Positions 53,097 to 63,958 of a stretch of DNA of 64,000 nt are shown here, piece by piece. The translations under genes and the position numbers were made by a program. The stretch spans positions 248,001 through 312,000 of the forward strand of contig OY969782.1 of assembly GCA_963703045.1 (NCBI GenBank), given 5' to 3'. This DNA is from Miltoncostaea sp963703045 (GTDB lineage: Bacteria; Actinomycetota; Thermoleophilia; Miltoncostaeales; Miltoncostaeaceae). Below the pieces are notes generated by a model. It saw only the letters and a program-made list of their open reading frames with translations. It was not told where the DNA came from and made no database searches. Within the stretch, counting starts at the first letter, position 1. Each line of letters begins with the position of its first letter.

Positions 53097-55179
53097 CCTG
53101 CTGCTCGAGATCGGGTGCGAGGAGCTCCCCTCGAGCGCCTGCCGGGAGATCGTCGAGCAGGCCCCCGGGCTCGTGACCGGGGCGATCGCGTCGCTCGGCC
53201 TCGATGCCGCCGAGGCGGTCGAGGTGTCGGTCGCCCCGCGCCGCTTCGCGGTCCACGTGACCGGCCTGCCGGCCGAGCTCCCCGCCCGCGCGCGCAGCGT
53301 GCGCGGGCCGGCGGCCGCCGCCGCGTTCGGCCCGGACGGCGCGCCGACGAAGGCCGCCGAGGGCTTCGCGCGGGCGCAGGGCATCACCGCGGCCGACCTC
53401 GTGCGGCGCGAGGACGGCGGCCGCGAGTTCGTCTTCGCCGAGCTGACCTCCGAGAGCCGGCCCACCGCCGACCTCGTGCCCGAGATCGCCGCCCGCCTGG
53501 TCGACGGCCTGAGGTTCTCCAAGACGATGCGCTGGGGCGCGGGCACCGGCCTGCGCTTCTCGCGCCCCGTGCGCTGGATCGTGGCCAAGCTCGACGCGCG
53601 GACGGTGCCCTTCGAGCTGCACGGCCTGAGCGCCGGAGACGTCAGCCAGGGTCACCGGTTCCTCGGCGGGCCGGCGGTGATCGACTCACCCGGCGCCTAC
53701 GCCGCGGCCCTCGCGGCGGTCGGCGTCACCGCGAGCCACGACGCCCGCCGCGCCGAGATCGTCGCCGGCCTCGACGCCGCGGCCGCCGCCGCCGGGGGCT
53801 CCTGGCGCGATCCGGGCGGCAAGATGGAGGAGGTCGTCTTCCTCGTGGAGCGGCCGAGCGTCATCACCGGGGCCTTCGACGACCGCCACCTGCGCCTGCC
53901 GGCCCGGGTGCTGGTGACGGCGATGCAGAGCCATCAGCGGTACTTCCCGCTCGTCGACGGGGGCGGCGACCTGCTGCCGGCGTTCCTGGCGGTGTCGAAC
54001 GGCGACCCCGCCCACGCGGCGATCATCACCCGCGGCAACGAGGGCGTGCTCGACGCGCGGCTGCAGGACGCGGAGTTCAGCTTCGACAAGGACCTCGAGG
54101 CCGGCCTCGACGACCTCGACGCCCGCCTCGACGCGATCGTCTTCCACGCGCGGCTGGGCACGATGGCGCAGAAGCGCGACCGGCTGGTCGAGGGCGTGGG
54201 CGCGCTGGCCGACGCCACCGGGGCCGACGCCGCCGAGCGCGACGCCGCCGAGCGCGCCGCGCGGCTCGCCAAGGTGGACCAGGGCGCGGTCCTCGTGGCC
54301 GAGTTCTCCGAGCTCGAGGGCTACGTGGCGGCCGAGTACGCCCGGCGGGCGGGCATCGACGAGGTCGTGACCCGTGCCGTCGAGGAGCAGTACCTGCCCG
54401 AGGGGGCCGACTCGCCCCTGCCGGGCAGCGGGCCCGGAGCGCTCCTCGCCGCCGCCGAGCGCGTCGACAACCTCGTCGGCGCCTTCGCCGTCGGCGAGGC
54501 GCCGACCGGCTCGAAGGACCCCTACGGGCTGCGCCGTGCGGCCCTCGGCCTGATCCGCATCTCGCTCGACCGGGGCTGGGACGTCGACCATCGCGACCTC
54601 GTGAGCGGGGCGCACGCGCGCCTCGCCGCACAGGATGCCGACCTCGCCCTCGGGGCCGACGAGACGGTCGCGGCGATCGAGGCCTTCCTCGGCGATCGGT
54701 TCGTCTACGTGCTGGGCCGCGAGGGCGTCGGTGCCGAGGCCGCCATGGCCGCGATCGGCGCCGGGCTCGGCGGCGTGGCGGTGACCGCCGCCTGGGCCCG
54801 CGGCATCGAGGCCGCTCGCGGCGGCACCGCGTTCGGCGCCGCCTGGACCGCGAGCACCCGGCTCGGCCGGCTCGCACGCAGCGGCCCCGAGGCGGGTACG
54901 CCCGAGACGCCCGGCGACGACCCGGGCGAGCGCGCCCTGCGCGACGCCATCGCGCGCGCCCTGCCGCTCGTCGAGGAGGCGCGCGGGCGGGGCGACCTCG
55001 CCGGGGCGCTGGAGGCGGCCGCCGCGCTCGCCGAGGCGGTCGACCGCTTCTTCGTGGACGTGCTGGTGAACGCCGAGGAGGCCGGCGTGCGGGCGCGGCG
55101 CTACGGGCTGGTGCGCGACGCCGCCGCGGCGTTCGCGCGCGTGGCCGACTTCGGACGGGTGACCGACGTGGGAGGGTGA
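53089..55179 (+). CDS. glyS: Glycyl-tRNA synthetase beta subunit
   Basis: The beta subunit, 696 residues, which carries tRNA-binding domains. LLLEIGCEELPSSACREIVEQ at the start, KTMRWGAGTGLRFSRPVRWI near 147, AMQSHQRYFPLVD near 279, GSKDPYGLRRAALGLIRI near 473, and the HD-like and DALR-type anticodon-binding end FFVDVLVNAEEAGVRARRYGL. ATG 53089 overlaps the glyQ stop. Confidence 0.95.
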
Positions 55180-55180
55180 T

Positions 55181-57835
55181 GTGGGGTCCACCGGGGTGAT
55201 CGCGAAACGCGTGTACGACTTCTCGGAGGGCGGCCGCGAGATGCGCGACCTGCTCGGCGGCAAGGGGGCGAACGTCGCGGAGATGACGCGTCTCGGCCTC
55301 CCGGTGCCCCGCGGCTTCACCATCACCACCGAGACCTGCATCGAGTACCTGCGCGGCGGCCACGCCTTCCCCCTCGGGCTCACGCGCGAGGTCACCGCCC
55401 ACCTCGAGACACTCGAGGAGGCCGTCGGCAAGCGCCTGGGCGACGCGGAGAACCCCCTGCTCGTGTCGGTGCGGAGCGGTGCGAAGTTCTCGATGCCCGG
55501 CATGATGGACACGGTCCTCAACCTCGGGCTCAACGACACGAGCGTCGAGGGGCTGGCGGCGCGCACGGGCAACCCGCGCTTCGCCTACGACTCGTACCGC
55601 CGGTTCATCCAGATGTTCGGCGACGTCGTGGCCGAGGTGTCCAAGGACCACTTCGAGCGTGCGCTGTCCGCCATGAAGCACCGCCGGCGCGTCGAGCAGG
55701 ACGTCGATCTGTCGGCCGCCGACCTGACCACGCTCACGGAGATCTTCAAGGACATCTACCGCGAGCACCGTGGCGAGCCGTTCCCCCAGGATCCGCGCGT
55801 GCAGCTCGACGCGGCGATCCGGGCCGTCTTCGAGTCGTGGGACAACCGGCGGGCGCGCGACTACCGCCGCCTCAACCGCATCGACCACGACCTCGGCACG
55901 GCGGTCAACGTGCAGCAGATGGTGTTCGGCAACACCGGCCCCAACTCGGGGACGGGGGTGGCGTTCACCCGCAACAACGTGACCGGCGAGAAGGGCGAGC
56001 CCTTCGGCGACTTCCTCATCAACGCCCAGGGCGAGGACGTGGTCGCCGGCATCCGCACGCCCCGGCCCCTGATCGAGCTGAGGGACGAGATCCCCGCCGC
56101 CTACGACCAGCTCATCCGCACCATGGACCGGCTGGAGCGGACGTACCGCAACATGCAGGACGTCGAGTTCACCATCGAGGACGGTGCGCTCTACATGCTG
56201 CAGACCCGCAACGGCAAGCGCAGCGCGCAGGCGATGGTGCGCATCGCCGTCGATCTCGTGAGCGAGGACGTGCTCTCCGAGCAGGAGGCGCTCGTCACCC
56301 TCGTCGACCCCGACCAGGTCCGGCAGCTGCTGCTACCGCAGCTCGACGTCGAGCGCGCCCCCGAGCCCCTCGGCAAGGGGGTCAACGCCTCCCCCGGCGC
56401 GGCCGTGGGCGCGGTGGTGTTCACCGCCGACGAGGCCGAGCGCCTCGGGGCCGCCGGCGAGCACGTCATCCTCGTGCGCGACGAGACGACGCCCGACGAC
56501 TTCCACGGGATGATCGAGGCGCAGGGCATCCTGACCGCCCGCGGCGGCAAGACCAGCCACGCGGCGATCGTCGCCGTCGGCATGGGCAAACCGGCCGTCT
56601 GCGGGGTCACCGCCATCCGCTTCCTGGACGACGGGACGATCCGGATCGGCGCGACGGTCTTCCGTGAGGGCGACCGCATCACCATCGACGGCACGACCGG
56701 CACGGTCTTCGCCGGCGACGCGCCCCTGGTGCCGCCCGACCCCGAGAACCCGTATCTGGTGACCCTGCTGGAGTGGGCCGACCGCGCGCGCACCCTGTCG
56801 GTGCGGGCCAACGCGGACACCCCGGACGACGCGACGCGCGCCCGCGCCTTCGGAGCCGAGGGCATCGGGCTCTGCCGCACCGAGCACATGTTCCAGGGCG
56901 ATGACCGCCTGCCGATCGTGCAGCGCATGATCATGGCCGAGGACGCCGAGGACCGCGTGCAGTACCTGCACACCCTGCGCGCCTTCCAGCAGGCCGACTT
57001 CGAGGGGATCTTCCGGGCGATGGCGGGCCTGCCGGTCACCATCCGCCTGCTCGACCCGCCGCTGCACGAGTTCCTGCCGAGCCTGATCGAGCTCTCCGAG
57101 CGGGTCGCGGTGGCGAAGGCGACCGGCCGCTCCGACCCGGAGGCGGTGGAGCAGCTGGCCGCCGTGCAGCAGCTGCACGAGGTCAACCCGATGCTCGGCA
57201 TGCGCGGTTGCCGGCTGGGCATCGAGTGGCCCGACGTCTACCGCATGCAGGTGGCCGCGATCATGGCGGCGGCCTGCACGATCAAGCGCGAGACCGGCCG
57301 GGCCCCGATCGTCGAGATCATGATCCCGCTCGTCGGCTTCGAGGAGGAGCTGCGGATCATGCGCGCCCAGGTGATCGACGTCGCCGAGCAGGTGCTGCTG
57401 GAGCAGCGCATGGAGATCGAGTACGCGGTCGGGACGATGATCGAGCTCCCGCGGGCCGCCCTGCGGGCGGCCGACATCTCGCGGGAGGCCGACTTCTTCT
57501 CGTTCGGCACCAACGACCTCACCCAGACCACCCTGGGGTTCAGCCGTGACGACGCCGAGCAGACCTTCCTCACGCACTACCTGCAGAACAACGTGATCAC
57601 CTTCAACCCCTTCGAGACGATCGACCGGGACGGCGTCGGCCGCCTGGTCGAGATCGCGGTGTCCGAGTCGCGGGCCGTGAAGCCCGGCATCAAGCTGGGC
57701 ATCTGCGGCGAGCACGGCGGCGACCCGGCCTCGGTCATGTTCTTCCACCGCGCCGGGCTCGACTACGTCTCGTGCTCGCCGTTCCGCGTCCAGACCGCCC
57801 GCATCGCCGCCGCGCGCGCGGCGCTCGACGCCTGA
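55181..57835 (+). CDS. ppdK: Pyruvate, phosphate dikinase
   Basis: Reversibly forms PEP from pyruvate, ATP and phosphate. 884 residues, three domains: ATP-grasp (GGKGANVAEMTRLGLPVPRGF, VSVRSGAKFSMPGMMDT), the phosphohistidine swivel with GGKTSHAAIVAVGMGKPAVCG (near 455), and the TIM-barrel PEP site with GICGEHGGDPASV (Cys near 838). GTG 55181 has GGAGGG upstream. It takes the place of the PPDK regulator gene found in the corresponding Bacillus cluster. Confidence 0.96.
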   Translation: MGSTGVIAKRVYDFSEGGREMRDLLGGKGANVAEMTRLGLPVPRGFTITTETCIEYLRGGHAFPLGLTREVTAHLETLEEAVGKRLGDAENPLLVSVRSGAKFSMPGMMDTVLNLGLNDTSVEGLAARTGNPRFAYDSYRRFIQMFGDVVAEVSKDHFERALSAMKHRRRVEQDVDLSAADLTTLTEIFKDIYREHRGEPFPQDPRVQLDAAIRAVFESWDNRRARDYRRLNRIDHDLGTAVNVQQMVFGNTGPNSGTGVAFTRNNVTGEKGEPFGDFLINAQGEDVVAGIRTPRPLIELRDEIPAAYDQLIRTMDRLERTYRNMQDVEFTIEDGALYMLQTRNGKRSAQAMVRIAVDLVSEDVLSEQEALVTLVDPDQVRQLLLPQLDVERAPEPLGKGVNASPGAAVGAVVFTADEAERLGAAGEHVILVRDETTPDDFHGMIEAQGILTARGGKTSHAAIVAVGMGKPAVCGVTAIRFLDDGTIRIGATVFREGDRITIDGTTGTVFAGDAPLVPPDPENPYLVTLLEWADRARTLSVRANADTPDDATRARAFGAEGIGLCRTEHMFQGDDRLPIVQRMIMAEDAEDRVQYLHTLRAFQQADFEGIFRAMAGLPVTIRLLDPPLHEFLPSLIELSERVAVAKATGRSDPEAVEQLAAVQQLHEVNPMLGMRGCRLGIEWPDVYRMQVAAIMAAACTIKRETGRAPIVEIMIPLVGFEEELRIMRAQVIDVAEQVLLEQRMEIEYAVGTMIELPRAALRAADISREADFFSFGTNDLTQTTLGFSRDDAEQTFLTHYLQNNVITFNPFETIDRDGVGRLVEIAVSESRAVKPGIKLGICGEHGGDPASVMFFHRAGLDYVSCSPFRVQTARIAAARAALDA

Positions 57836-57851
57836 GCCGGGGGGGCGAGAG

Positions 57852-58589
57852 GTGACGTCCGAAGGTGGGCCGTACGAGCTCGCGAGCCTGGGGGACCTGC
57901 TCGCGCTGGTCGTCGAGGGGTGGCGGGTGTCGCGGATGCACTTCGCCGACCGCTCGGGCCCGTCCGGCCCGCCGGCCGCGTACTTCGCGCTGATCCGCGG
58001 GCCGGGCGAGGCGCGCGGCGTGTACGTGCCCGACGACGGCCGCGCGTTCTCGCACCGCGCCCTCGTCGAGCTCTTCCGCGAGAGCCCCGGCATCTGGAAG
58101 CACCGCTCGCCGGGCACCATCATGCCGCCCGGCATCGAGAGCGTCGAGGCGCTCGAGGGGTGGGGGGACGTGGCGGAGCCGTTCCCGGACGCCCTGCCGC
58201 TGGTCCCGTCCACGTTGCGCGACGTCGTGCCGGTCAACCAGATCCAGTCCGCCGGCGGCCTCGACGTGGCGATGGTCGCGCTCGAGCGCCACGACCGGGG
58301 CGCCCGCCTGCGCTACATGTGCCACGCCTCCGACGGTCGCCCCCGCACCGAGGTGTGCATGCTCGACATGCTCGCCGTCGACGACGGCGGACGGCTCTAC
58401 CGCACCGCCTGCGTCGAGGGCAGCCCCGAGGGCAATCGCCTCGAGGGCGCGGTGCTGATCGCGCCCGCCATCCCGCAGGCGACCCGTCGCCTCACCCTCA
58501 CGATCGGGACGATCTGGGGCGACGACGACGGGTCGCGTCAGACCTCGGGGCCCTGGGTCTTCCCGATCCCGCTCTCCCCCGGGGGGTGA
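57852..58589 (+). CDS. Hypothetical protein between ppdK and dgt
   Basis: A 245-residue soluble protein I do not recognise. GVYVPDDGRAFSHRALVELF (near 57), KHRSPGTIMPPGIESVEALEGW (in two pieces, near 86), ARLRYMCHASDGRPRTEVCML (near 150) and LTLTIGTIWGDDDG (near 213) are the most structured segments; the second half looks beta-rich. It has no ATP-binding GxxGxGKT motif, so it is not the DUF299 PPDK regulator. GTG start 17 bases after ppdK; probably co-transcribed with ppdK and dgt. Confidence 0.7.
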   Translation: MTSEGGPYELASLGDLLALVVEGWRVSRMHFADRSGPSGPPAAYFALIRGPGEARGVYVPDDGRAFSHRALVELFRESPGIWKHRSPGTIMPPGIESVEALEGWGDVAEPFPDALPLVPSTLRDVVPVNQIQSAGGLDVAMVALERHDRGARLRYMCHASDGRPRTEVCMLDMLAVDDGGRLYRTACVEGSPEGNRLEGAVLIAPAIPQATRRLTLTIGTIWGDDDGSRQTSGPWVFPIPLSPGG

Positions 58590-58599
58590 GGGGCCGGTC

Positions 58600-59574
58600 G
58601 TGATCGCCCGGGAGCCCCCGCTCGGCCCCCGCGCGGCGCGCGCCGAGCAGGCGGTACGCGCCCGGCCCGAGGAGCCCGATCCGCTGCGCACCGCGTTCCA
58701 GCGCGACCGCGACCGGATACTGCACACGACCTCGTTCCGCCGGCTCAAGCACAAGACCCAGGTCTTCGTGGCGCCCGCGGGCGACCACTACCGCACCCGG
58801 CTCACGCACACGCTGGAGGTCTCGGCCGTGGCCCGCACCGTGGCCCGGGCGCTGGCCCTCAACGAGGACCTCGTCGAGGCGATCGCGATGGGCCACGACC
58901 TGGGTCACGCCCCGTTCGGCCACGCCGGGGAGGCCGCCCTCGACGCCATCCTCCGCGAGCGCCACGGACGGCGCTTCGAGCACAACGTGCAGAGCCTGCG
59001 CGTCGTCGACGCGCTCGAGCGGGGCGGGGCCGGCCTCAACCTGACCGGCCCGGTACGCGACGGCATCCTGCACCACACCGGGCCGGGCCGGCCGTCGACG
59101 CTCGAGGGCCAGATCGTGCGCCTGCTCGACCGCGTCGCCTACGTGAACCACGACATCGAGGACGCCCTGCGGGCCGGCATCCTCTCGCCGGGCGATCTGC
59201 CGGCCGACGAGGTGGCGGTGCTCGGCTCCACCACGGCCGAGCGCCTGGCGACGCTGGTCGCCGACTGCGTGGCCGCGAGCGCCGACGGCGACGAGATCCG
59301 CCTGTCGCCCGGGATCGGGGCGTCGTTCCTGCGCCTGCGCCGCTTCATGTTCCAGAACGTCTACCTGGCGTCGCCGGCCCGCGACGAGGCCGATCGGGCC
59401 CGCGGCGTCGTGCGGGCGCTGTTCTCCTGGTGCCTCGAGCACCCCGAGGCCCTGCCCCCGGCGGCCGAGGCTGATCCCGTGCGTCGCGTCACCGACTTCG
59501 TCGCCGGTATGACCGACCGCTACGCGCTACGACGCTACCGGGAGGCCTTCATGCCCCAGGAGGGGCCCCTCTGA
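58600..59574 (+). CDS. dgt: Deoxyguanosinetriphosphate triphosphohydrolase-like protein
   Basis: HD-domain dNTP triphosphohydrolase, 324 residues. FRRLKHKTQVFV, YRTRLTHTLEVSAVARTVAR (first metal His), MGHDLGHAPFGHAGE (His-Asp pair near 98), and RVAYVNHDIEDALRAGI (the last Asp near 187). Cuts dNTPs to nucleosides, limiting the dNTP pool. The gene lies before dnaG, as in Actinobacteria. GTG start, ten bases after the preceding gene. Confidence 0.92.
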   Translation: MIAREPPLGPRAARAEQAVRARPEEPDPLRTAFQRDRDRILHTTSFRRLKHKTQVFVAPAGDHYRTRLTHTLEVSAVARTVARALALNEDLVEAIAMGHDLGHAPFGHAGEAALDAILRERHGRRFEHNVQSLRVVDALERGGAGLNLTGPVRDGILHHTGPGRPSTLEGQIVRLLDRVAYVNHDIEDALRAGILSPGDLPADEVAVLGSTTAERLATLVADCVAASADGDEIRLSPGIGASFLRLRRFMFQNVYLASPARDEADRARGVVRALFSWCLEHPEALPPAAEADPVRRVTDFVAGMTDRYALRRYREAFMPQEGPL

Positions 59575-59686
59575 GGGTTGCCGCGGCGGGGTCCCGCGGC
59601 GGATGATGGCGCGAACGGCCGCCGTGGCCGCACGTCGGCCGGGCGGGCGCGCCGGGCCACACGCCCCCCGCGGGAGCGGGGTGCGA

Positions 59687-59719
59687 CCTCCCGCGACCCC
59701 GTGCCCGGGTCGCGGGAGG
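59687..59719. terminator. Bidirectional hairpin terminator, dgt/msrA
   Basis: CCTCCCGCGACCC / CGTGCCC / GGGTCGCGGGAGG: a 13-bp perfect stem with a 7-base loop, in the 155-base gap between convergent dgt and msrA. The rest of that gap (59575-59686) holds no gene I can support. Confidence 0.8.
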
Positions 59720-59729
59720 ACACGACTGC

Positions 59730-60401
59730 TCAGGCCGAGGCCGCCCCGTCGGCCGGCACGACCCCCACCGGACAGCTCACGCCGGTGCCGCCCAGGCCGC
59801 AGTAGCCGTTCGGGACCTTGGCGAGGTACTGCTGGTGGTAGTCCTCGGCGTAGTAGAACGGGCCGCCGTTGACGATCTCGGTGGAGATGGGCCCGAGTCC
59901 GGCCTCGGCGAGCCGGGCGCCGTACGCCTCGCGCGTGGCCTCGGCGACCATCCGCTGCGCGTCCGAGCCGACGTAGACGCCCGACCGGTACTGGGTGCCG
60001 ACGTCGTTGCCCTGGCGCATGCCCTGGGTCGGGTCGTGGTTCTCCCAGAAGGCCCGCAGGACGGTCTCGTAGCTCACGAGCGCCGGATCGAACACCACGA
60101 GCACGACCTCGTTGTGGCCGGTCCGCCCCGAGCAGACCTCCTCGTAGGTGGGGTTGGGGGTGTGGCCGCCCGCGTACCCGACCGCCGTCGTGTGGACGCC
60201 GTCGAGCTGCCAGAAGACGCGCTCGGCGCCCCAGAAGCAGCCCATGCCCACCACCGCCTGCTCCGTGCCCTCCGGGAACGGCGGCGTGATGGGCGTGCCG
60301 AGCACGAAGTGCGGCGCGTCCACCGGCATCGCCCGGTCGCGACCGGGGAGGGCGTCCTCCGGGTCGACCATCCGCTCCTTCGCGCGCGAGAAGAGGCCCA
60401 T
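59730..60401 (-). CDS. msrA: Peptide-methionine (S)-S-oxide reductase
   Basis: Repairs oxidised methionine in proteins. The nucleophile Cys is in VGMGCFWGAERVFW (near 54), with VGYAGGHTPNPTYEEVCSG and ENHDPTQGMRQGNDVGTQYRS further on; a resolving Cys pair is at the end (NGYCGLGGTGVSC). 223 residues, with about 45 residues before the core. ATG has AGGAGG upstream; a TATCCT box at 60433-60438 gives a leader of about 25 bases. Confidence 0.93.
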   Translation of the reverse strand: MGLFSRAKERMVDPEDALPGRDRAMPVDAPHFVLGTPITPPFPEGTEQAVVGMGCFWGAERVFWQLDGVHTTAVGYAGGHTPNPTYEEVCSGRTGHNEVVLVVFDPALVSYETVLRAFWENHDPTQGMRQGNDVGTQYRSGVYVGSDAQRMVAEATREAYGARLAEAGLGPISTEIVNGGPFYYAEDYHQQYLAKVPNGYCGLGGTGVSCPVGVVPADGAASA

Positions 60402-60432
60402 TCGCGTTCCTCCTGTTGATGACCTGCGTCCG

Positions 60433-60438
60433 AGGATA
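60433..60438 (-). promoter_or_regulatory. -10 box TATCCT for msrA
   Basis: TATCCT on the minus strand, 31 bases before the msrA ATG, leaving room for the SD AGGAGG. A leadered promoter, unlike most others here. Confidence 0.45.
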
Positions 60439-60463
60439 CGACGGGCCCGGTCGCCCCGCCCCG

Positions 60464-60469
60464 TATCCT
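60464..60469 (+). promoter_or_regulatory. -10 box TATCCT for dnaG-rpoD
   Basis: TATCCT 30 bases before ATG 60500, divergent from the msrA promoter. No SD precedes the ATG. Confidence 0.4.
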
Positions 60470-60499
60470 GTCGGGCCTGTCCGCGATCCGTCTCACTCC

Positions 60500-62218
60500 A
60501 TGGCGCTGATCTCCCCCCAGAGCGTCGAGGCCGTGCGCCAGGGCGCCGATCTGATCGACCTCGTGCGCGGCCGGGTCGAGCTCGCCCGCCGCGGCGGGCG
60601 GTGGTGGGGGAGATGCCCCTTCCACGAGGAGCGCTCGCCCTCGTTCAGCCTGCTGCCGCCCGACTTCCGCCGCTACTACTGCCACGGCTGCGGCGTCAGC
60701 GGGGACGCGATCACCTGGATGCGCGAGCAGGAGGGGGCGGCGACGTTCGGCGAGGCGATCCAGCAGCTCGCCGAGCGCTTCGGCATCCCGATCTCGTTCG
60801 ACGAGGAGAGCCCCCAGGACGCGGCCCGGCGCGAGGCCGCCGAGCGCCGCCGACGCCTGCTCGACCGCGCCGCGGCCTTCTACGCCGAGTACCTCTGGCG
60901 GGCGGCCGAGGCCGCGCCGGCCCGCGACTACCTCGCCGGGCGCGGCTTCGCCGAGGACCTGGTGCGCCGCCTCGGGGTCGGATACGCGCCCGGCGGCGGG
61001 GCGGTGCTGGCCGAGCGCGCGACGCGCGAGGGCTTCCGCCGCGACGAGCTGGTCGACGCGGGCCTCGCGCGCCGGCGGGGCGGCCAGGTGGCCGACTTCT
61101 TCGCCTCGCGCATCATGTTCCCCATCGCCGACAGCCAGGGCAGGGTGCAGGGCTTCGGCGGCCGCACCCTCGACCCGGCCGAGCGCGCGAAGTACGTCAA
61201 CTCGCCCGAGAGCCCGCAGTTCCGCAAGCGCACCCTGCTGTTCAACCTCGCCGCCGCGCGGGTCGCCGCCGCGAAGGCGAAGTACTTCGTCGTCGTCGAG
61301 GGCTACACCGACGTGATGGGGCTCGCCGCGGCCGGCATCGACTCGGCGGTGGCCTGCATGGGCACGTCGCTCACGAACGAGCAGATCCGCCTGCTGCGCC
61401 GGTGGGCGCCCGAGGTGCAGGCTGTGCTTCGACGCCGACGCCGCCGGAGAGCTCGCGGCGTGGCGCAGCGTCGAGGCGGGGGCCGACGTCAACCTCGCCT
61501 GGTCGGCCGTGCGGCTGCCGGTCGGGCGCGACCCCGGCGACCTCGCCGCCGACGCGGCCGGGTCGTCGATGCTCGTGCGCGCCGTGCAGGAGTCCGAACC
61601 TCTGGTAACTTCCTTGATCCGCTCACGCATCACCCGGGCGGGACGATCTCCTCGGGAGAGGGAGTCGGCGCTCGAGGCGATCGCCGAGCTCCTACGACGC
61701 TTTCCCGACTCGGTGGAGAAGGACGAAGGGGTTCGCTTGACCGCCGGCCTACTTCAGCTGTCCCAGGGTCTCGAGGAGCGTCTGCGCCGCTCGTCGCGCA
61801 GCGAGGCGCCCACCGCCACGGTGCTGCCGGCCCGCGCCTCCTCGCCCGCCGAGGTCAGGGAGCTGCGGTTCCTCGCCATGGCCGTCGCGCTGCCCGGCCC
61901 CGCCGCGCGCTACGTCGAGGGCATGCCGGCCGACGCCTTCGGGGTCGAGTCGCACCGCCGCGCCTTCGCGATGATCCGCGACGGCGCGTCCGACCTCGAC
62001 GCCTGGCCCGACGAGCTGGCGGAGGTCGCGCTGGCGCTGCGCGTCGAGCTGGCCGACGCCGCGCCCTCCGAGGCCGAGCTGCGCGAGGCCGCCTACCGGG
62101 TCGAGCTGCCGGTGCTCGAGCGGCGCGCGGCCGACCTTCGGGCGCGCGGTGACGAGCAGGGCAGCCTCGAGGCCAGCGACCTCGCCCGCCGCGTACGGGC
62201 GGCCCTGAGGGCCGAGCG

Positions 62219-62222
<4 letters not shown>
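60500..62222 (+). CDS. dnaG: DNA primase DnaG, frameshifted once
   Basis: Makes RNA primers at the replication fork. Zinc-binding domain CPFHEERSPSFSLLPPDFRR then YYCHGCG; RNA polymerase domain with FASRIMFPIADSQGRVQGFG, KYVNSPESP, TOPRIM block VVVEGYTDVMGLAAAGI, then FDADAAGE in the next frame; a C-terminal DnaB-interaction region. One extra base near 61424 (GTGCAGGCTGTGC where GTGCAGCTGTGC would stay in frame) breaks it. Repaired length is 573 residues, all motifs intact. The rpoD GTG overlaps its stop. Confidence 0.92.
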
Positions 62223-63285
<1,063 letters not shown>

Positions 63286-63289
<4 letters not shown>

Positions 63290-63789
63290 CCGGGGGGCGC
63301 CTCCGGGCGCGCGATGAGCGCCAGCGCCTCCGCCCGCCGGACCTCGCCGGCCACCTCGATGCGGCAGCGGGCCGCCAGCGACAGCCGGTCGTCCGACCCC
63401 TCGGGACGACGCGGTGCGGGGCCGATCCACTCGATGCGCGGCGCGGGTCCGAGCATCGCCGCCCGCTGCGCCCAGATCAGCAGCCGCGCCAACGCCAGCG
63501 CTCCGGCGCTCGCACCCTCGGGCTGTCCGCGTCCGCTCACGTAGGCCCGGTGAGCCGCCAGGCAGGCCGTCAGCGACAACCCGTCCGGCTCGCCCTCACG
63601 GTCGAGCTCGAGCGACACCAGCAGGGCGCCGGCGTCGTCGCCGCCGTCCGCGCGCGGGCGCGTCATGGCGGGGGCGAGTCGCGTCAGCTGGGGTCCGAGG
63701 GCGACGCCGAGGGCCTCGGCGGCCGGGCGCAGCTCCGGCTCGAGAGCGTCGAGCAGCTCCGAGTGGGCGTCGGTGAGGCGGAGGCCCAC
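63286..63789 (-). CDS. Hypothetical protein convergent with rpoD
   Basis: A 167-residue protein of no recognised family. LLDALEPELRPAAEALGVAL opens it, then alternating strands (ALLVSLELDREG, LSLTACLAAHRAYVSG) and a helix (AGALALARLLIWAQRAAML), ending in a strand-rich AARCRIEVAGEVRRAEALAL. GTG 63789 is the likely start, 22 bases after the stop of the upstream membrane peptide gene. Its stop overlaps that of rpoD by four bases. Confidence 0.6.
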
Positions 63790-63811
63790 TCGGAGCGCGC
63801 GCGCGGCGGCG

Positions 63812-63958
63812 TCAGACCGTCGGCGGTGGGGCGACCTCGGCCTCGCCGGCGGGCGGGGCCTCGGTGAACACGAACTCGTCGGGCTCGCCACCGAGGCGGT
63901 CCTTGACCAGCCAATAGGCGAGTCCACCGAGGGCGAGCAGGAGGAGGAGCTTCTTCAT
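63812..63958 (-). CDS. Small single-helix membrane protein
   Basis: A 48-residue protein: MKKLLLLLALGGLAYWLVKDR, one transmembrane helix, then an acidic Pro-rich tail (EPDEFVFTEAPPAGEAEVAP). ATG with GGAGA seven bases upstream. It is probably co-transcribed with the hypothetical gene that follows. This type of short helix-plus-acidic-tail protein is common in Actinobacteria and of unknown function. Confidence 0.7.
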   Translation of the reverse strand: MKKLLLLLALGGLAYWLVKDRLGGEPDEFVFTEAPPAGEAEVAPPPTV

